NCBI GenBank assembly: GCA_937888925.1
Contig: CALARM010000809.1
Location: forward strand, 1 to 6,701
From: an uncultured Synergistia bacterium
GTDB lineage: Bacteria > Eremiobacterota > SpSt-956 > JAKJGF01
DNA: 6,701 nucleotides
Direction: 5' to 3'
Shown here: positions 6,201 through 6,701 of the stretch, in pieces
Numbering within the stretch: the first letter of the stretch is position 1
Layout of the letters: each line of letters opens with the position of its first letter
The notes under the pieces: generated by a model
What the model was told of the DNA's origin: nothing
Databases searched by the model: none
What the model saw: only the letters and a program-made list of their open reading frames with translations
Position numbers and translations under genes: made by a program

Positions 6201-6701
6201 TTACTTTAACTGATAAAAAATAGCTCTCAAATAATTTCTGGAGGCGAATTTATCGGAAACTCCGAGGAGGGTTTCAGTGGAACCTATAAAGAGATAGCCG
6301 CCGGGAGCCAGAACTTCGGCAATTCTATCAAAGAGTTTTTTCTTTGTATCAAGATCAAAATATATGGCTACATTCCGGCAAAATACTATATCAAATTTAC
6401 CCAGTCCCCGGAATGGTTCAAGAAGATTAATTTTCTGAAACTTGACCATACTTCTTACTCTGTCTTTTATATGCCATGAACCGTTTTTATTTGTAAAATA
6501 TTTATCTCGAAAAGTTCCTGAAAGACCCCGTCCCAGTTCGAAATCTGAAAAATTTCCCACACTTGCCTTCCTGAGAATTTCATCCGATATATCTGTGGCA
6601 AAAATAGTTATATTCCATTTACTAAATATATCAGGTAACATATCCATGAGGATCATGGCTATACTGTAAGGTTCCTGTCCGCTTGAACAGGCAGCGCTCC
6701 A
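6201..6701 (-). CDS. cheR: CheR-type chemoreceptor glutamate methyltransferase (partial, 5' end outside the window)
   Basis: SAM-dependent methyltransferase that methylates glutamates of chemoreceptors during adaptation. The 166 visible residues are the catalytic C-terminal part. The frame is open to the window edge and begins WSAACSSGQEPYS, the CheR SAM-binding motif I, so the ATG at 6656 is internal and not the start. Next come FATDIS (34-39, with D37 as likely SAM ribose ligand), a short beta-subdomain (about 68-88, YFTNKNGSWHIKDRVR), INLLEP (91-96), FDIVFCRNVAIYFD (103-116) and LAPGGYLFIGSTETL (131-145), all in family order. About 110 residues, the N-terminal helical domain, should lie beyond 6701. 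IGSTETL replaces the more usual GHSE-type sequence, which is common variation. The gene is intact as far as seen. The next gene downstream, 117 bp away, is a transporter, so this is the end of any chemotaxis cluster. Confidence 0.95.
   Translation of the reverse strand, partial: WSAACSSGQEPYSIAMILMDMLPDIFSKWNITIFATDISDEILRKASVGNFSDFELGRGLSGTFRDKYFTNKNGSWHIKDRVRSMVKFQKINLLEPFRGLGKFDIVFCRNVAIYFDLDTKKKLFDRIAEVLAPGGYLFIGSTETLLGVSDKFASRNYLRAIFYQLK

Noticed and set aside
6196..6208. TAAAGT-T-ACTTTA palindrome over the cheR stop codon as a terminator
   Set aside because: The stem is short and made almost only of A-T pairs, with no following T run on the - strand, and such palindromes are expected in A+T-rich DNA.
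6442..6669. 75-codon + strand open frame opposite cheR
   Set aside because: It is antisense to the conserved CheR catalytic region, with no independent evidence for a gene.

Overview
The window is A+T-rich bacterial DNA, with Ile often ATA and Arg often AGA. It carries four protein genes and no RNA gene, insertion sequence, phage gene or CRISPR array that I can see. A CheR-type chemotaxis methyltransferase points to a motile, chemotactic bacterium. The phylum cannot be fixed from this sequence; low-GC diderm lineages such as Deferribacterota or Spirochaetota are only a guess. Codon use looks alike across all four genes, so nothing marks one of them as a recent arrival.

Layout: a two-gene unit on the + strand (about 17-4221) holds a Kup potassium transporter followed by a large right-handed beta-helix protein that ends in a CFI-box C-terminal domain. 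The two reading frames touch or overlap, so they are probably co-transcribed. Facing them across 35 bp is a - strand gene (4257-6083) for a 12-helix APC-superfamily transporter with a C-terminal cytosolic alpha/beta domain. After 117 bp comes the 3' part of cheR (6201-6701, - strand), which runs off the right edge of the window.

The main reading is that the APC transporter is probably not an ordinary amino-acid permease. From memory of the Bacillus subtilis KimA sequence, its helices 1, 3, 6 and 10 carry the same residues at the same spacing as the KimA K+ site (D22/Y29, Y97/T100/S104, S230/E233, Y378). Most of the same pattern is visible in the neighbouring Kup. The window may therefore hold two potassium transporters converging on each other, with a beta-helix/CFI-box protein of unknown function tied to one of them.

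Both intergenic gaps, and the end of the beta-helix gene, contain short tandem repeats of exactly 7 bp but with different sequences (TATGGGT, GGTTCCG, CGTGACG). This suggests a genome-wide heptamer-repeat habit. No convincing terminator or sigma-70 promoter was found in either gap.
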